Assembly (NCBI GenBank): GCA_015501595.1
Contig: JADNRX010000339.1
Coordinates: 1-58,477, forward strand
Direction: 5' to 3'
DNA: 58,477 nucleotides
Origin: Hymenopellis radicata
Taxonomy: Eukaryota; Basidiomycota; Agaricomycetes; Agaricales; Physalacriaceae
Positions 43,760-54,567 of the stretch are shown here, one piece after another; position 1 is the first letter of the stretch, and each line of letters starts with the position of its first letter. The notes beneath the pieces are model-generated. The model made no database searches. It had not been told where the DNA came from and was given only the letters and a program-made list of their open reading frames with translations. A program made the position numbers and the translations under genes.

Positions 43760-46700
43760 ATGTCGTCTCAAGGTAAATTCCGACTAACATCCGCTCCCGT
43801 CACCTTCTCACCACTATTAGAACCATATATAGAAGCACCCAGCACCCAAAGTGATGGCCCATTACCACATCCTGTCGCTTCCCAGCCCCAATCACACTCT
43901 CCACCCCTACCATCTACTACTCTTGCCAATGCCATTGCCATTCCTACTTTCATAATCGACGCGTTCAACATAAACGACGCGACACCTACAACTGCCGAAG
44001 CCCATCAGCCATCAATTCCCGCGCCTATACCTGCTGGTGATCTCATCAGGTCCGGCTTCGAATACGATCACGGTCATGACTATCGGGAAGTTTGGGAATC
44101 ACTGGAACACTTTGAGATGTGGTTAGTCGCGCATGAGGCAGAGCATTGTGTGGAGTTTCCAGTGAAGGAGACAGTTTTCTGTCGAACCGAGCAGAAGCCC
44201 TGGCTCATGCGACGCAAGTACATATGTGCTCGTCAAGGGACCAAGCGAAAAGATTCTCAGTATGTGAAAAAACATCCGGATTGGAAGGCCAAATCATTTC
44301 CCAAGCCGCTTGAAGCTGGCTGCTCGGCATCAATCACTATCAAAACATATCCCAATACTCCTCGGGTTCTTGGACGACACGACCTTGCACATCCCACACA
44401 TGATCTTCTTGAGGAGAATGTCAAGTTCACGACGTTATCGAAGGAGACGCGCCAGGAAATCAGAGAGAAGATCAAACTAGGGATCAGCCGAAAGGACATA
44501 GTGCGTGCTTCTTTGATCTCCGGCGGCTTGAGCATGATCTAATCTTAATTCAGTTACAACAGCTTCAAGGAAAGCAGTTCGACCATGTGAAGGCCGGCGA
44601 ATTATCTGTCTTCCATCGTGACTCTTTAGTCAAGCTGCAAGACATAGCTCGGATCGAACGGGAACAATTGAACCTACTTGTTCGCCTTGATTCTTCTGAT
44701 AGCATCTCTGTTCTTCGTCACGTCGACAAACTCCGTGCACGAGGCGATTCAGTGTTTCTCAAGACAACTCGTGACCCTTCCCCTGCTGGCTCGAATCTGC
44801 AGACCAGCGCGTTTATATTAATAATGCAAACACAGTATCAACGTGAATGCTTCTACCTATATGGACATGGCCGCCTGGCCTGTATTGATGCTACTCATAA
44901 TACGACGGAATACAAAAATCTGAGCCTATTTACAATCGTTGTTCGAGATGATTGGGGCCATGGTGCGTTCTTCGTGTTTCTACTTGCATATGATACTCAT
45001 AAATTCCGTTAACAGGCATGCCGATAGCCTTTATGGCATCGTCGGACGCGACACAAATCACTATCACATACTTCCTCCGAACCATTCACGGGTGGTGTCC
45101 TCTCGTCGTTCCTAGTCGATGGATGTGCGATCGAGATCCCGCTTCCATCAACTCACTCGAAGAGGTCTACCTCGCGATCGTCTATATCTGCCGTTGGCAC
45201 GTTCTCCACGCTATTCAACAGCACTTCAACATCGCTGCTTTTCCGCTTCTTTGGGATCTCATTAAACAGCTGGTTCGAGCGGATACAGAAGTCAAATTCA
45301 ACTCAATGTGGTCTCAGATCGAAGGCCTTCACAGTAATCAGTGTCCAGCATCTGTTCTGCTGTATCTTCGACAGTATTGGGTAAACGACGAATGGAAACC
45401 ACTCTGGGCCACGTACTTCCGACAGGAACGAAGCATTTTCGAAGAATCAGAAACCAACATGCTCGTAGAGGCGTGCGTATTCACGGGCATGATTATTAGA
45501 TGACTCTGACAATTTCTTGTAGATGGCATCATTTGCTGAAGACTTATTTCGGAGATGGCAAACGAAATCGACGCGTCGACCATCTGATTCATATCCTTAC
45601 AGTCGTTGCCATGCAATACTTCAAGGCTCGCCACCAAGCACAACTGGCAGGACTTCACGGTTACAACCTTGAACAGACTGCCCGTCTTGATATAGCCAAG
45701 CGAGCGGCTCTCATTCCCATCACAAACATCATTCCTGATACCCCATCATCGTATCGCGTCAAATCTCAGTCGCGTTCAATGTACTACACCCTTGATCTAT
45801 CATCCAAACCCCCGAAATGTCCCTGTCTCTCATATCCCCGCCTCCTCTACTGCATTCACTTATGCGCGATTGGTATCCACTTCCCAAATAGTGGCATTGA
45901 CATCAGCATTAAGCGTCCATCAGAGCGATCAGTGCTTCATCAGCGCGTCGACCTTCCTTCCTTACCATCATCATCATCACTGCCATCGCTTCCTACACCT
46001 ATCCCGGCCGCTCCTCCTCTTTCTTCCAAAGAAATCTCCCTTTCTCAGCAGACTGCCAAGATGCTCAACGCCCTCGCGGCTGATCTCGTTGCCAATCCCC
46101 GGCCATTAGAGGAAGTGCAGGCCATCCTAGGTGCAGCTGCGACTTTCTCCCAGCCGGCTCCTCTCCAGCTTCTACCGGCTCGCGAGAAAGTCGCGTCGAA
46201 TCAGTCCAATGATTGGAGGACAACGAGCAAGAATATGGGTGCAGAACGGGCTACTCAAAAACGGAAGCGCGACGATCCGGCACCTGCTCTGATTGGAAAA
46301 CCAAAGACGGGTCCAGTACGCTCTCATACAGATCCTTATAGCGGGAACGAGAGGTCTGGAAAGAAGGCAAAGCCAGATGCCAGACAGAAGTGCGTCAAAA
46401 TTCCTCATTTCATTTCCTATACTGATACCAGTGTCAGACCTGCCCAACCTACATCCAAGACTGCGAAGGCACCAATGCCGACACCCTCGACATCTGTACA
46501 CGTCTCTGCGCCGATTACGGCTGCTTCACCATTGGACGTGATGCCTGCCGCGATGTCATCGTTGACAGCAACGATGCCATCGACATCACATCCAATGGTA
46601 CCTTCATCCGCGTCTGCCCCGCAAATACAACCTGTCCCTACCTACTACTATTATCCTGGCCCGAGTGGTCAGGCTCCTTCAGTAGTCCCCTCCCACCATT

Positions 46701-46774
46701 CTTTGAGTCTTCAGCAGCCCTATTACTATCCCAACTTCTATACTTACCCGCAGTACTATTATCCCCCTCGGTAG
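43760..46774 (+). CDS. MULE transposase with SWIM zinc finger (952 aa, four exons)
   Basis: Exons 43760-44500, 44554-44962, 45016-45472 and 45523-46774 splice at GTGCGT...CAG/TAG introns of 50-53 nt and give 953 codons including the stop. The catalytic core follows the MULE pattern: Asp359 in IDATHNTTEYKN, Asp422/424 in MCDRDPASINSL followed by CRWHVLHAIQQH, and Glu535 in ETNMLVEAWHHLLK. A SWIM finger (C635-x-C637...C646-x-H648, KCPCLSYPRLLYCIH) follows, as in Mutator transposases. The N-terminus is Pro/Ser/Thr-rich and the C-terminus ends in a Tyr/Pro-rich low-complexity tail. It catalyses cut-and-paste transposition in the nucleus. It is the only copy with an open frame here. Confidence 0.88.
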
Positions 46775-46953
46775 CTCTTATATATTCATTTGGAATTTAT
46801 TAGAATTTTTTTGCAATGAAATCTTAAATAAGAAACAGAGGCGGGAGCATGTGGACACTCGCCGACGAATGGGCGGCAACTGCGGGAGCAACTTCCTTTC
46901 TCGGAGCCATGCGTGCACGTGACACGGTGCAAAAGTAAACAACTCCGACCAAG

Positions 46954-47516
46954 GCTGAGATTGTCTGGATATTAGACAACGCCGGTCGACCGCCGTTCAA
47001 GCGGCTGCTGACCAATTTGCGCTCAAAATCTGCCTAATTTGCGCGCAAATCCTTATGATTTTGCCCTCAAAGTCTTACCAATTTTCCCTCAAATCCTGTC
47101 CACGATACCCGCAAATCCTGATCAAGATACCCGCAAATCGCGACCACGATACCCGCAAATTCCGACCAATTTTCCCTCAAATCCTGTCCACGATACCCGC
47201 AAATCCTGATCAAGATACCCGCAAATTCCGACCACTTTTCCCGCAAATCCTGATCAAGATACCCGCAAATTACGACCACTTTTCCCGCAAATTCCGACCA
47301 CGATACCCGCAAATCCTGATCAAGATACCCGCAAATTACGACCACTTTTCCCTCAAATTCCGACCACGATACCCGCAAATCCTGATCAAGATACCCGCAA
47401 ATTCCGACCACTTTTCCCTCAAATTCCGACCACGATACCCGCAAATTACGACCACCGATCCCCGAAAATCCAGACTCTCAGGCGCGTAAATTACGACCAC
47501 TGCTAAGTACTTGGTG
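46954..47516. repeat. 22-bp minisatellite
   Basis: From about 47085 to 47500 the sequence is a run of 22-bp units alternating between CCACGATACCCGCAAATTCC and TGATCAAGATACCCGCAAAT types, with degenerate units (TTTTCCCTCAAAT) from about 47020. It lies just after the MULE copy 2 target duplication and before the 3' end of the RBR gene. Open frames through it on both strands are repeat artefacts. Confidence 0.85.
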
Positions 47517-47662
47517 TTACTGGTCATGTGCGCCGCGTTGTCTCTTCTACGTTGAATACTTGAAAGACAGAATCAATAGACATACATAATACATAATGGT
47601 AACACATATGGTTTTTAACAGGAACACAGCGAAAGCAAGATAAAATACATGAATCGGAGACG

Positions 47663-50600
47663 TTAAAAGACAGCTGCAAGTCCAATACCGCCATGAACCG
47701 CGCGCATGTGGTCATAAATACCCTCGCCGCGTGGAAATGTCGCAGAGCAGACCCAGCATATGTGCGTCTGACATCGTGTACAGGTAACATGATTGCAGCC
47801 TTCAGCGCGTTCGATGTCGACCTTGCATCCTGGACACGCCTGGACGTCGTGCTGACTCTTCCACTCCTTGAACGCCTGCTCTTGCCCATCGCCGTCCGGG
47901 CATTCACCGCCTTCGTGTTCCTCGCCACGGCAAGTTGAACAGATGCGCGCTAAACACGCAGGGCACTGGAGGATGTTTCCAGCTGGACCCGCACGATACA
48001 CTTGTGGACAATCTGCAGTCGGACATGGGTGAAATTCGTTAGGGCGCTTGGCGATGTACGCCGAATATGCTGCAGTCACCAACGTGTCGAGCTCGCTGGT
48101 TGTCAGAAATTCCTTTGCAGCCCGCAGGGGAATCAATTCGGTGCAGTTCGCCTGGTTGCCGAGGCACGTCAATGGGAAGAAACGGCTGTCCCGCGCGGCA
48201 AGCAGGTATTCCTTCAAGCAGGAGCCGCAGTGCTTGTGGCCACAAAGCAAGGTGCAAGGCGAAGCGAGCTCGTCGAAACATATCGGGCACTCGACGGCGG
48301 CCTTCCGACCAGCAGGCTTCTGCATGCCCGCGGCGCTCTGCACTGCGCGCTTTGCGGTAGCCCATTGGTTTGTAGTACCCCGCACAATGATGTTCCTATC
48401 CCACAAGTTGATGGACACAACCTCCCCTCCCAATTCGCGCTTCAGCTTAGGGTAAACGGATGACAGGATAAAACCGAGAAGGGTACCGGGTACAGGTACG
48501 ATCCGTGCCAGCCTTTGCCGAAGGTCCTTGAGCTTGGCTACAATATCCTGCTGCGCGCGCGCGCGGCTCGAAGACGGACCACGCAGCACAATACGCCGCC
48601 GAATGGGATCTCGATGGATGAGAAGATCGGGATAGCCGCGCTGTAAGCCATCCAAGAATACCACACCAACTGGTAAGCCAAAGTAGCTGTCCCAAGCGAC
48701 TTTCCCTTCGAAGAGTGCCACTTCTCCGCGTTGAATCTTCTCCAACTGAGCCTTCAACCTGCCCAGACTCTTCAAATCGTCGGAAAATAATTTGATCATC
48801 ACTGTATTGTTCTGACAATGACGGACATTGATACCAGAGAAGGGCTCAGTCCCAGACTCTTGGGAGGACTTCAGAGCATCTCGAAAATCCCATATATCCG
48901 ACTTGAGCCATATGTACGAACTTGCAGTCAACTTCAAGGTCAGCTCCTTCTGGTGATGCGCATATACGCGCTTGCCGCCAATACACCGAGGCTTTCGTAG
49001 ATGAAGAAGACCTGCAGCTTGCGATGCTTCGGCAGGCGTAGGGAAACGGGCGAAGACGCGGACAGTTCCGTCGCTATACGGAGGGGGTGTCACGTCCCAG
49101 CCGAGAAGATCAATATTCCCAGTGATCATTCGACGAATGCTAGAAGCCGCATCGCTGACGGAGACGTAGGGAATGGGCTCCCAAACCATACCGGTTGGTT
49201 CTGCAAAGACGGACATGTCTTGTTTCTTCACGTCGATGGGCAAGTTCCAGAATTTGACTGTATAGAGGCCGACAGCCGGCAGTCCCTCGTACATCTGAGC
49301 CCGCAACTGGTAACCTCGAAATGGTTTTCGGGCGATAGCAATAGCCTTCTCTGCACGTTGGATACTGGGATATCCACCGTAGCCGATGATAGATGGAGCG
49401 TCCCAATGGACACGAACAGTGCAATCCTTCAAGATGCCGCCGGACGCCGACCTGTTAACGGACAGCTGTGCTCGGATGACCCTGCCGAATTGCATTGTAT
49501 GGTCCAGGCAAGTAGAAGCATTCCGCGCGTCGATATGTTCCTCATATCTCGCCTTGACGTTTGCGCCCTGCGTATTCCGTGAAAAAGACTTGAGTTCCAC
49601 CTTTCCGAAGCGACAGAGCAGTTGTAAAATGCTGCTTTCCGTCACGAAAGGTGGAAGCTGATCCACGAAAAGCCAAGGAGTTTCGAAACCGGTCGTAACG
49701 TCTAGGATGTCGAAACCAGGTCCTAGCTTGACTCTGATGTGGTCATGAACGACCTTGGTCCATTCCGATGGTACTAGGGGAGTTCGAACTGGTTGGCCAT
49801 TCCGATGTACAGGCTCTTTCATAGGCATGTGAAGTCCAGGTATCTGGTAACCGGTCAGTCAAAACGCGGAAAACGTGACATTTTAACGTACCGGATCGTC
49901 GTATACGAGATCCTCGTGCACGTACTTGCAGTCGTATCCCAATTTGCAATGTCCGCGCCGCCACGCCCTACACATCTCGTTTCTTGGTGGCCGAGGATGA
50001 AGAAGCTGGTTGGCAGGCCCTTCATCAGGCAGAGGCCAGTCCTTTGACTGAATTAGCATAATTTCATATGAAGAATAGAGATGTTTACTGGAGGATCTTC
50101 ATAGTTCACATCGCCGTGAAACCATGGACATGTAGGTCCACGATGACAATAGCCGCGTAACCAGTACACACAGGTTGCGTTATTCCGGGGTCTCGGATAT
50201 TTAACGTCGTCATCTTCTGGCTCCTCGTCAGGAAGAGTCATTATTTCAGGAACCTGTTCGTTTTACATCAGTTCTAACACCAGAAAGGCCGAGAAAATAG
50301 TTACCGGACTGTCATACTGCAGGTCACCATGTACAAAATCGCATTCGAAACCGAGATGACACCAGTCCCTTTCCCATAGCCAACATATTTCATTAGATTT
50401 GGGATGAGGATGCTTCTCTGGCGTCGGGGCATCAATAGGTTCCTCCTAGACGACAAGTTAGATGGTTTAGTACATAGAAAAAAGACCGCACTTGTATCAG
50501 TGGTTTGTGGGTGTGACGGATATGAAGGAATTTACAGTTTTCACGCCAGCAACGTCCACCACACCAATCCCGACAAATGCCCACGGGACAAGGGCCATCT

Positions 50601-50695
50601 ACGCCAATACCCCTCCGTTTATTGAACAACGTCTTGCTAGGATACCCACGCCGCCTAAAGTCACTCCGTTGCTTGACACCAGGAGCAGGCACCAA
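47663..50695 (-). CDS. RBR-type E3 ubiquitin ligase with four CCCH zinc fingers
   Basis: Minus-strand exons are 50445-50305, 50253-50089, 50047-49892 and 49843-47663, all in phase. An upstream exon ends at 50492, and its 5' boundary is unresolved. Four CCCH fingers come first, one per exon: CRDWCGGRCWRENCKFLH, CWLWERDWCHLGFECDFVH, CVYWLRGYCHRGPTCPWFH, CRAWRRGHCKLGYDCKYVH. In the last exon, counted from Met 49828, there is an RRM-like stretch (about 50-125), KH-like segments (about 400-500), RING1 at 514 (CPICFDE), IBR at about 600-645 and RING2 at 665-694. In RING2, EGCNHVTC supplies the predicted catalytic Cys678. RBR ligases pass ubiquitin through this cysteine. The CCCH and RNA-binding-like parts suggest an RNA-linked ligase. 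Confidence 0.85.
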
Positions 50696-50908
50696 GCCGC
50701 TTTGGGTGTCATGGGGAACGTGATTGAAGAGTTTATCATCTGCCGAGTCGCAGTACAGCTTTCGGACGCAAAGCTGTTCACAAAATGGTACTACAAGTCA
50801 GAAGTCAAGATGCCTCCTGATTTCCTAATTTGGACACATTGCTTCGATCGTCATCAGCATCTTCCCTTAAGCCGCCACTATACCTGAACCACACGCGCTG
50901 CCCACCAC

Positions 50909-51382
50909 ATGGCCCGTACAAAGCAGAGCATCAAGGCAGAGGGCGCTGCGCTGAAAGCCGCCCGTAGGCAACAAAACGAAGAAGAGAAAAAAGCCAAGGC
51001 GCGAGAGGCATCTCGCAAGTCTATGGCCAAGTCCGTGTTCAATTCTTTTCTTCCGTTCATCCTACTCATTTCAACCTCCCAGGAAGCGCGCGAATCGCAC
51101 GCCACAAGAGAAAGCGGCTGATCGTCAGCTTCAAAACCAATACTCGGCCAAACACCGACGCTGGAACCGCCTCGAGATCCTGAAGGCTGAAGACGCGCGT
51201 CGCCATAGCGATCCCGATAAACCGTGAGCACACTCTGTGTTGAATGTGCCGGATGTACTCAGGATTCCTGCAGTAAGCGCAGGCGCGTAGCACGCCTTAA
51301 GCGTATCCACGACTACCCCCATAAAGACTACCAGGAACATCAGCAGCTCAACAAAGCAAAGAAAGCGAAGAAAGCGCTCTGA
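50909..51382 (+). CDS. Small basic protein with H3-tail-like N-terminus (123 aa, three exons)
   Basis: Exons 50909-51030, 51083-51223 and 51274-51382 (introns of 52 and 50 nt, GTCCGT...CCCAG and GTGAGC...TGCAG) join in frame to TGA 51380-51382. The protein starts MARTKQS, identical to residues 1-5 of mature histone H3 after Met removal. It is otherwise rich in Lys, Arg, Gln and Ala with coiled-coil-like stretches (RRQQNEEEKKAKAREASRKS) and a basic end (LNKAKKAKKAL). There is no histone fold. It is divergently placed from the RBR gene, which probably starts a few hundred bases away, so they may share a promoter. Nucleic-acid or chromatin binding is only a guess from charge. Confidence 0.6.
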
Positions 51383-51813
51383 ATGCCAAATTACCCAAGG
51401 GCTCAAAGAATGGATCTGGGGACCGGCATGCGGAGGAGCATGGGTCAGATCAGTCGAGAGGAGCATGGGTCAGATGAGTCGAGCGAGTTGGATCAGTTGC
51501 ATTGCGAAGAGGAGGAGGGCGTCAGCTATCTGTGTGTCTGAACTTGCACCTCATATTGTGTTTGTATGTCCTCAATTTGTGTAACTTTTTGAGCATGTCT
51601 TCTGTGATAAGTTAACATCTCATTCAAAGTGCTCCTACCTTTTGTTCCTCTTACCATCTCCCGCCGTGGCACACCTTCTCTCCTTGTTTATCTCCTCTCT
51701 GTCTCTCACCCTGAACTTTGGAACAGCAGCGTTCATGTCCAAATCGAATGGATAATATTAAGGTCAACCCCAGATGAGAGCGACTACCTATGATCATTTA
51801 CTTCCACGTGTTT
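51383..51813. other. Intergenic region
   Basis: It holds a short tandem duplication around 51434-51482 (GGAGCATGGGTCAGAT twice). Near 51775-51800 is a segment, GATGAGAGCGACTACCTATG, that also stands before the tRNA-like modules at 53732 and 57048. No gene is seen. Confidence 0.4.
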
Positions 51814-51905
51814 CCCCACTTAGCTCAGTTGGTTACAATGCATAAGAACAATCAGTTTGTCTTGTTTCCTTGTCAGGCCGCGGGTTTGGCCTCTGTTATC
51901 GAACA
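51814..51905 (+). pseudogene. Degenerate tRNA-like module
   Basis: ACTTAGCTCAGTTGGTTACA is a good A-box and D-arm, followed by a B-box relic (GCGGGTTTGGCCTC). The acceptor ends do not pair well. The upstream flank is shared with the other modules, so it is the most decayed member of that group. Confidence 0.5.
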
Positions 51906-51991
51906 AGCTGTCCATTCCAAAATTCAGCAAAATCGATTCGATCACCCACGTGCGGAGTTCAAAAAAAACAGTTTCGTCCCGTCCTGCGACC

Positions 51992-53467
51992 TCCTAAAAC
52001 AATGCTAAAGCATCTCCCACCCGAGATTGTGCGCTCCATCGTCGATGAGGTCGCAGTCTTGGACTTCCAAAGCTTGTGGTCGCTGCTTCGCAGCGGCCCA
52101 ATATTTAGTCCCCATTGCCGCGTTTACCTCTACACCCAGATTGCGCTCAGACCTACCCCCCTTTATGTGTCTCAGAGCACAGACATGCGTTCACCCTTTA
52201 CATATCTACGACTACATATATGAGCACATCGTGCTCTTTCTCCTGCTGCGCCACTCCTTCCACCTCTACATCCAGATTGGGCTCAGACCTACCCTCCCTT
52301 TATGTGTCTCAGACATCGTCCCTTTATACCTCGAGGACAGAGTCCTCTTTCTCTTCCTGCGCCACTTCTTCCAGCAATATGTGGGTCTTGTTATCTACGC
52401 CCTGCGCCGCACTTTGTCGAATTCCCTTGTTCGTTGCTTACCCCGTTCGCCCTTCCTCCTCATTCATGGGCTTCTTACGCAGTACAACACGGACTACGAC
52501 GTCAGTCCATTTGTCGAAACGCTGACCGTCACTTTAACGGCTGTTGATGTTCGACTGTTCTGGAGGAAGATCTGTGACATGATGGCCAAGTTTCCGCGCC
52601 TGCGCGCCGTTGTCTTTTTAGAATCTCCGCCATACCTCTGGCCGTACGAGCCTTTCACTGGCTTCTATAACCATCTTCCCCATCCTATACATTGAAAAGC
52701 ATCAGGTTTTCCCGCTTTCAGATGCTCTACTGGAAGGACTTGCTGCACATCTTAGCGCTATACCCTAATCTTCAAAAATTAGAGGTTCACAAATGCCATA
52801 TAATCAAGGAGCCAGATACAGTGCCATCAGCCACCGTGCAGGTCGCATTGCAGGAGCTTATCTGCATAGACACACACCAGTTTCTGAAACTTGTCGTTGA
52901 CTCGGTAGCTCATCCCATTTCCTTTCGCCAGTTACGCAGGCTCGTTCTTAAGGATAGATTGGACTCACCTGCTGAGGATCTATTCCAGCACATCGGAGAA
53001 ACAGTGGAAGAGGTTGTGGTATATGAAAAACATATGAATCTTTCTGCTGGTAAGCATGCCTTACATCCTTTTCGCTCCCATATCTCACGCGTACTCTCAG
53101 ATCCCTCCTTCTTCATCCGTGTCCCATCTCTTATCATTGTTCTGCCCGCCGTTGCTATAACCGCTTCCTGCGGTTTCTTCTTCGAATTATGACGTTGCCT
53201 CAGGCAGGCAAGCATCGATTGAAGAGGTTGGCCCTCGTGGTGGACTGGAACGCGGAGCGTCCCCGCTGGGACGTTATTGCTCAGATACTAGATCAGTCTA
53301 CCACTCCACTTACAGTCTGCATCACTCTGGCTGGTAACGCGGATGACACTCAGCACATAATGACCTATTTCGAAGGTAGTACGCACCAGACGCGTATTCA
53401 GACCGCAGAATTTGGTTTTGAGCCACGTAGTGTTCACAAAGAGCCCACTGAATTTTTGTATTACTAG
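51992..53467 (+). pseudogene. F-box/LRR-like gene, frameshifted
   Basis: ATG 52002 starts MLKHLPPEIVRSIVDEV, an F-box-like opening, then LWSLLRSGPIF. The frame is lost after about 60 codons in a region with an internal duplication of about 130 bp (CTCAGACCTACCC...TATGTGTCTCAGA at about 52148 and 52277). Homologous-looking coding sequence resumes in another frame (SPFVETLTVTL, KFPRLRAVVFL, to 52692), and shifts again at TACATTGAAAAG into a third frame with LYPNLQKLEVHKCH, FRQLRRLVLK and, beyond an intron-like stretch from 53049, KRLALVVDWN. It ends at TAG 53465. It is not closely related to the array copies. Confidence 0.6.
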
Positions 53468-53731
53468 AACTACGTCGACACGACAATTCCATTGTATATA
53501 GCGCTTTCTTGTGGTTTCTTGGTAGGTCGGTCTTGGACTATCATCATACCCAGGCACACTACGAATTTGAGCAAAACTTTCTGAGCGACCCATTTGAAGT
53601 AGGCTCATGAATACGTTGAACTAGATATGTGCAATAGATTCCCAAAGTCAACAGGCAACTCGAAAGAGAGAAAGGCAATGCACCGCAGATATGAGAGCGA
53701 CTGCCTACGATTACCTCGTGCGTTGAATAAT

Positions 53732-53824
53732 GCCTACTTAGCTCAGTTGGCTAGAGTGCACAAGAAGCATTTGTCTCCCTTCATATGCACTTGTGAGGCC
53801 GCGAGTTCGAGTCTCGCAGTGGGC
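53732..53824 (+). tRNA. tRNA-like gene with about 20-nt intron, anticodon unclear
   Basis: The acceptor stem GCCTACT/AGTGGGC pairs over 7 bp. The D-arm GCTCAGTTGGCTAGAGT and T-arm GCGAGTTCGAGTCTCGC are canonical. The anticodon stem CACAA/TTGTG encloses 27 nt, fitting a 7-nt loop plus a 20-nt intron, but U33 is not evident, so the identity cannot be read. A T-run (CTATTTTTTA) follows and could terminate Pol III. It could be a tRNA, a tRNA pseudogene or a SINE head. Confidence 0.55.
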
Positions 53825-53915
53825 GTGCCAGTAGCTCTTTCTATTTTTTAATCTGGAGGAACTGGACCAATCTTCAGACTAGTAACTAGTTCCGGCGCGT
53901 AAGGCCTTGAGTAAC

Positions 53916-54157
53916 TTAGGGTGGCGCAGTAAACCTCCGGGGGTCTTAGTAACCGTATGAATGGGGCCCCTAGTTAGTAACAGTTTCGATACCAGCACGT
54001 GTTTTGCACACGCGATGTGGCGCACCGGCTCGCCCCCCTAACCCACTCATCTCTTGGCGGCCAAGCTTTCAATACCGTATCAATACCGTTAAAAAACCGC
54101 AGTAAACCCAGTAAACCCGAAGTGTATCAAAACCTAGGGTTTACTTGACCACCCTAG
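53916..54157. mobile_element. Short inverted-repeat element (MITE-like), 242 bp
   Basis: The ends are TTAGGGTGGCGCAGTAAACC and, inverted, CTAGGGTGGTCAAGTAAACC, flanked by AGTAAC on both sides (53910-53915 and 54158-54163). The internal part shares GTTTCGATACC, GCACGTG and CAATACCGTATCAATACCG with 54400-54620. There is no coding capacity. Confidence 0.6.
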
Positions 54158-54193
54158 AGTAACAGGAACCAAATAGGAACGGCAAGCCTTCAA

Positions 54194-54288
54194 GCCTGCT
54201 TAGCTCAAATGGTTAGAGCACCACGATCACATACAGTTCTCTCACGCGATGATGATCTCGGAGACACCGTTCGAATCCCGTAGTAGGC
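54194..54288 (+). tRNA. tRNA-like gene or pseudogene
   Basis: The acceptor stem GCCTGCT/AGTAGGC pairs over 7 bp, and the A-box TTAGCTCAAATGGTTAGAGC is good. The B-box TTCGAATCC is present but the T-stem is mismatched (CACCG against CCCGT). A T7 run follows at about 54308. The mismatches suggest a pseudogene. Confidence 0.45.
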
Positions 54289-54399
54289 GTACAGCCAGCT
54301 CTATCAAACTTTTTTTGGACTTACGGCTTGCATTAGGGTGGGGAAGACTCTAGGGTGGACCTTAGGGCGGTGGTATTGATACCGACCCCGCGGCTTTAG

Positions 54400-54567
54400 T
54401 TTTGAAACCGTTTCTAACGGTTTCGATACCGGCACGTGATTGTGACCACGTGATGTGGCGCAGCGGTGCGCCGCTCTCATCCCGCCCTTGTCCCGCCACT
54501 CGCAGCTTCTCTGAACGCCGGCGCGCATCACGTGCCGGTATCGAAACCGTTAGAAACGGTTTCAAAA
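54400..54567. mobile_element. 168-bp element with perfect 41-bp inverted repeats
   Basis: 54400-54440 and 54527-54567 are exact inverted copies (TTTTGAAACCGTTTCTAACG onward to CACGTGAT), separated by 86 bp. It resembles a MITE. The arm itself contains the smaller palindrome AAACCGTTTCTAACGGTTT. No clear target duplication is visible. Confidence 0.75.

Larger units (their letters stand above)
43418..46945 (+). mobile_element. Mutator-like DNA transposon (MULE), copy 2, apparently intact
   Basis: It has the same terminal repeats as copy 1, with a perfect 8-bp target duplication CGACCAAG (43410-43417 and 46946-46953). Its left 142 bp are tandemly duplicated, so it carries two left terminal repeats. 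Internal sequence is almost identical to copy 1. Like copy 1, it is oriented on the plus strand. The pair could be a source and its recent daughter. Confidence 0.92.

Noticed and set aside
47055..47489. Open frames of 144 and 125 codons through the 22-bp repeat on both strands
   Set aside because: They arise because the repeat lacks stops. The unit length is not a multiple of three and no splice or start context supports a protein.
47020..47516. Possible CRISPR-like array
   Set aside because: Units are contiguous and near identical, with no unique spacers. The genome is fungal.
50909..51382. Histone H3 gene, because of the MARTKQ start
   Set aside because: Similarity stops after about five residues. 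There is no histone fold and the length and composition differ.
54194..54288. Functional tRNA-Val(CAC)
   Set aside because: U33-CAC can be lined up, but the anticodon and T stems are mismatched, so no identity is claimed.
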